This document shows positions 5,045 to 7,562 of a stretch of 7,562 nucleotides of DNA, piece after piece. Location of the stretch: NCBI GenBank assembly GCA_030454085.1, contig JAKDJD010000071.1:1-7562 (forward strand), given 5' to 3'. The stretch's first letter is position 1, and every line of letters begins with the position of its first letter. Under the pieces are notes generated by a model, which saw only the letters and a list, made by a program, of their open reading frames with translations, had not been told where the DNA came from and searched no databases. Both the position numbers and the translations under genes were made by a program. This DNA is from Kocuria sp. GTDB taxonomy: Bacteria > Actinomycetota > Actinomycetes > Actinomycetales > Micrococcaceae.

Positions 5045-7330
5045 CTATCGCTCGGACGCCCCGGCCGATGCTGGCTCCTTGGACCGGGACCGGTAATCCG
5101 ACCATTCCTTCTCGAGCGCCCGTTCCGCCGGTGTCGCCACGAGCCCTGCAGGGGCGTAGAACGCCGACTCGACGAAGGGGTCTTCGTGGTCCCGGCCTCG
5201 TGTGCCGTTGATGGCCCGGATCGTGACGATCAGGGCGGTCACGACGACGATCAGCGTCAGCACCACGAACAACACGGACAAGGTCCCCTGAACGAACGTA
5301 TTGCGGACGACCGCCTCTATCTCGGCGGGAGACTTGGCGGTGCCGAACTTCTCGGCCCCCGAGTCCAAGGCGTTCTTCGCCGCGGAGTAGTTGGCCCAGT
5401 AGCCGACCTTCGGGTCGCTCGAGAAGATCTTCATCCAGGAACCGGTCACGGTCACGACGACGTCGAAGGCCAACGGCAGGGCGATGATCCACAGGTATTT
5501 GAATCGACCCTTCTGCGCGGCGATGGCCAGGCAGACGGCGAGACCGACCGCGGCCAGCAACTGGTTCGCGATGCCGAACAACGGGTAGAAGGTGTTGATG
5601 CCGCCCAGCGGGTCCGTGACACCGAGAATCAGGATCGATCCCCAACCCGCGACCATGATCGCCGTCGTCAACCACGCGCCGACCCTCCAATGGGGGTCAC
5701 GGAACTTCGGGATGAAGTTGCCCAGGGTGTCCGAGAGCATGAAACGCGAGACTCGGGTGCCGGCGTCGACCGCGGTCAGAATGAACAGGGCCTCGAACAT
5801 GATCGCGAAGTGGTACCAGAAGCTCATGAGGTTGAGCGATGGGATCATCGAGTGCATGATGCCGGCCATGCCGACGGCGAGCGTGGGGGCACCGCCGGTC
5901 CGAGAAACGATCGTGTGCTCTCCCACCCCTTGGGCGGTCGCGGAAAGCTGATCCGGGGAAACATCCACACCGGTGAGACCCAACGAATTCACGAAGGCCG
6001 CCGCGCCTTCCACGGTTCCGCCGGTCGATCCGGGGCCCGCGTTCATCGCGAAGTAGATCCCCCGGTCCACGGTGATGGCTGCCACGAGGGCCATGATCGC
6101 CACGAAGGACTCCATGCACATGCCGCCGTAGCCGATGAATCGGGTCTGGCGTTCTTTCTCGACCATCTTCGGCGTCGTGCCGGATGCGATCAGGGCGTGG
6201 AACCCGGAGAGGGCACCACAGGCGATCGTCACAAACAGGAACGGGAACAGCGAGCCTGAAAACACCGGACCGTCAGACCGGGAGGCGAACTCGCTGAAGG
6301 CCGGCACGGAGATCTCCGGGCGAACCACGATGATTCCGACAGCGAGCAGAATGATCGTCCCGACCTTCATGAAAGTCGAGAGGTAGTCACGCGGCGCGAG
6401 CAACAACCAGACCGGCAGGATCGCCGCGATGAAACCGTAGACGATGACGAACCATGCCAGGCTCACGCGGTCGAGGGTGAAGAGCTGAATTCCGAGCTCG
6501 GTGTGCCCGACCCAGCCACCGACGATGATCGAGGCGAGCAGCAGCACGAACCCGATCACGGAGACCTCCATGACCTTCCCCGGCCTGATGTAGCGCAGGT
6601 AGACGCCCATGAAGAGAGCAATCGGGATGGTCATTCCGACCGAGAACACGCCCCAGGGAGACTCGCCCAGAGCGTTCACCACCACGAGCGCCAGGATCGC
6701 GGTAATGATGATCATGATGGCCAACGTGGCCACGATCGCCGCATAGCCGCCGACGACGCCGAGTTCCTCCCGAGCCATTTGGCCCAGGGACCGGCCGCCA
6801 CGACGCATCGAGAAGAACAGCACCAGGTAGTCCTGGACGGCACCGGCGAGAATCACGCCGGCAATGATCCAAATGGTTCCCGGCAGGTACCCCATCTGCG
6901 CGGCAAGAACCGGACCGACCAGGGGGCCGGCACCCGCGATGGCCGCGAAGTGGTGTCCGTAGAGGACCCGGCGGTCGGTCGGCATGTAGTCCTTGCCGTC
7001 CTCGTTGTACTCCGCCGGGGTCGCGCGCCTGTCATTGGGTTTGAGGAGCTTGTTCTCGATGTATTTCGAGTAGAAGCGGTAGCCGATGAAGTAGCTGCAC
7101 ACCGCCGCGAAGACGAACCAGATTCCGTTGACCGTCTCGCCCCTGACCAGAGCGACCATGACCCAGCTGAACCCGCCGACGAGGGCGATCAGCACCCACA
7201 CCACGATCTTCTTCCACGTCCAGGTCGAATGTTCCTTCTCCAGGACGTCCGGGTCCACGTGGTTGGCCGGGTGTTCGTCGGCGGGTTCCGGGGGTCTTTC
7301 GACCGACTGAGCAGATGCGCTGCTACCCAT
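5045..7330 (-). CDS. cstA: CstA family carbon starvation protein (pyruvate/peptide transporter)
   Basis: 761 residues, a large multi-pass membrane protein, slightly longer than enterobacterial CstA because of a hydrophilic N-terminal tail (1-40) and C-terminal tail (708-761). Family hallmarks: MPTDRRVLYGHHFAAIAGAG (116-135), PLVGPVLAAQMGYLPGT, AGAVQDYLVLFFSMRRGGRSLGQMAREELG (162-191), and the CGALSGFHALIASGTTPKMV segment (371-390). At least 14 hydrophobic stretches are visible, at about 43-62, 68-87, 150-172, 196-220, 228-245, 256-272, 288-311, 324-336, 360-377, 405-421, 505-521, 553-571, 587-604, 612-628 and 680-705. The family imports pyruvate (shown in E. coli and Corynebacterium) and was earlier linked to peptide use in carbon starvation. 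Start ATG 7330 has GGAGG six bases upstream. The small partner gene follows after 22 bp. Confidence 0.95.
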   Translation of the reverse strand: MGSSASAQSVERPPEPADEHPANHVDPDVLEKEHSTWTWKKIVVWVLIALVGGFSWVMVALVRGETVNGIWFVFAAVCSYFIGYRFYSKYIENKLLKPNDRRATPAEYNEDGKDYMPTDRRVLYGHHFAAIAGAGPLVGPVLAAQMGYLPGTIWIIAGVILAGAVQDYLVLFFSMRRGGRSLGQMAREELGVVGGYAAIVATLAIMIIITAILALVVVNALGESPWGVFSVGMTIPIALFMGVYLRYIRPGKVMEVSVIGFVLLLASIIVGGWVGHTELGIQLFTLDRVSLAWFVIVYGFIAAILPVWLLLAPRDYLSTFMKVGTIILLAVGIIVVRPEISVPAFSEFASRSDGPVFSGSLFPFLFVTIACGALSGFHALIASGTTPKMVEKERQTRFIGYGGMCMESFVAIMALVAAITVDRGIYFAMNAGPGSTGGTVEGAAAFVNSLGLTGVDVSPDQLSATAQGVGEHTIVSRTGGAPTLAVGMAGIMHSMIPSLNLMSFWYHFAIMFEALFILTAVDAGTRVSRFMLSDTLGNFIPKFRDPHWRVGAWLTTAIMVAGWGSILILGVTDPLGGINTFYPLFGIANQLLAAVGLAVCLAIAAQKGRFKYLWIIALPLAFDVVVTVTGSWMKIFSSDPKVGYWANYSAAKNALDSGAEKFGTAKSPAEIEAVVRNTFVQGTLSVLFVVLTLIVVVTALIVTIRAINGTRGRDHEDPFVESAFYAPAGLVATPAERALEKEWSDYRSRSKEPASAGASER

Positions 7331-7353
7331 CGTGAGCCTCCATTGCCTCGATG

Positions 7354-7377
7354 TCTGAGTGATGTATGCGACTCAGA
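7354..7377. repeat. Inverted repeat TCTGAGT-N10-ACTCAGA in the cstA promoter region
   Basis: Perfect 7-bp arms (7354-7360 and 7371-7377) flank ten bases. The repeat lies between the -10 candidate and the ribosome binding site of cstA, covering the predicted transcription start near 7370. It could be an operator or a 5'-end RNA hairpin. No known regulator motif was recognised. Confidence 0.45.
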
Positions 7378-7405
7378 TCATCATGGCACATGGCTGAGGC
7401 CACAA
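7377..7405 (-). promoter_or_regulatory. Promoter candidate for cstA-ybdD
   Basis: Read leftward: -35 TTGTGG (7405-7400) and -10 GATGAT (7382-7377), spacer 17 bases, four of six matches at each. Directly upstream is an AT-only-rich stretch (7404-7421) that could be an UP element. The expected start near 7370 gives a leader of about 40 bases. Confidence 0.45.
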
Positions 7406-7421
7406 TTTATTTATTTCAATT
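7404..7421 (-). promoter_or_regulatory. AT-rich UP-element-like tract upstream of cstA
   Basis: About 16 of 18 bases are A or T, the sharpest AT-rich patch in this GC-rich window, and it abuts the -35 candidate on its upstream side (AAATAAATAAAT in the direction of cstA). This matches the position of UP elements contacted by the RNA polymerase alpha subunit. It includes the stop codon of the oxidoreductase gene. Confidence 0.4.
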
Positions 7422-7562
7422 CATCACCAAGACGGTTTTGCCGAGCTGTTCTCCCGAGTCGAAGTACTCGTGCGCGGCCTGGACGTCGTCGAGCGCAAAG
7501 CCGCGCGCGACCCCCCGGGGGATTAGGGCCGCCCCGCACAAACCCCACCCCCTGCCGGCCCA
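7416..7562 (-). CDS. C-terminal end of an MDR-family (quinone reductase/alcohol dehydrogenase type) oxidoreductase, partial
   Basis: The last 48 codons of a minus-strand gene, ending TGA at 7418-7416. The final 28 residues, GFALDDVQAAHEYFDSGEQL followed by GKTVLVMN, are the typical C-terminus of zinc-type medium-chain dehydrogenases and NAD(P)H:quinone reductases, where the F-x-L-D-D-x-x-x-A-H helix and the GKTVL strand close the catalytic domain. The catalytic and cofactor residues are outside the window. The first ~20 visible residues (Trp, Gly, Cys and Arg rich) do not look like the family and come from a C-homopolymer-rich stretch, so the edge may be poor sequence. The stop lies 85 bp before the cstA start, so read-through into cstA is possible. 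Confidence 0.7.
   Translation of the reverse strand, partial: WAGRGWGLCGAALIPRGVARGFALDDVQAAHEYFDSGEQLGKTVLVMN

Noticed and set aside
5021..6259. 412-codon open frame on the plus strand opposite cstA
   Set aside because: Its translation is low-complexity, Arg/Gly/Asp/His rich, with no domain, and it lies opposite the unmistakable cstA.
7385..7405. GlxR/CRP-type site (TGTGA-N6-TCACA) in front of cstA
   Set aside because: Only TGTG of the first half and two bases of the second half match, too weak to report as a site.

Overview
The window is 7.5 kb of high-GC DNA with dense coding, strong GC preference at third codon positions, GGAGG-type ribosome binding sites and GTG as well as ATG starts. 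Together with a DtxR-like iron box, this points to a high-GC actinobacterium. I cannot name a genus. No mobile element, CRISPR array, tRNA or rRNA is visible.

Left part (1-1030, minus strand): the N-terminal 139 residues of a TPM-domain lipoprotein run off the left edge. Upstream of it lies a complete 171-residue protein of unknown function with a four-cysteine cluster. A 321-bp divergent control region (1031-1351) separates this side from the plus-strand operon. It holds two back-to-back promoter candidates sharing one -35 region, a DtxR/IdeR-like box on the leftward side, a 5-N6-5 palindrome between -35 and -10 on the rightward side, and a hairpin in a long leader.

Middle (1352-4787, plus strand): a tight four-gene operon encodes a PLP-dependent Cys/Met-metabolism lyase (cystathionine gamma-lyase/synthase superfamily), then a complete polar amino-acid ABC importer of the cystine type: lipoprotein binding protein, permease and ATPase. 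Spacings are 16 bp, 13 bp and an 8-bp overlap. The simplest reading is a scavenging module in which cystine or another sulfur amino acid is imported and then cleaved or interconverted. The operon ends at a perfect 16-bp hairpin that also sits at the end of the convergent genes to its right.

Right part (4816-7562, minus strand): cstA, a large multi-pass pyruvate/peptide-type transporter, is followed 22 bp downstream by its usual small partner of the YbdD/YjiX (DUF466) family. Upstream of cstA are an AT-rich UP-like tract, a promoter candidate and an inverted repeat near the expected transcription start. The window closes with the C-terminal end of a zinc-type MDR oxidoreductase, whose outermost ~60 bases look abnormal and may be a low-quality sequence end.

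The genes themselves belong to known families, and I found no clearly new system. The most interesting items are the divergent control region with two different operator-like elements, the unusual specificity residues of the lyase fused to an importer operon, and the iron-box candidate in front of the Cys-cluster protein.
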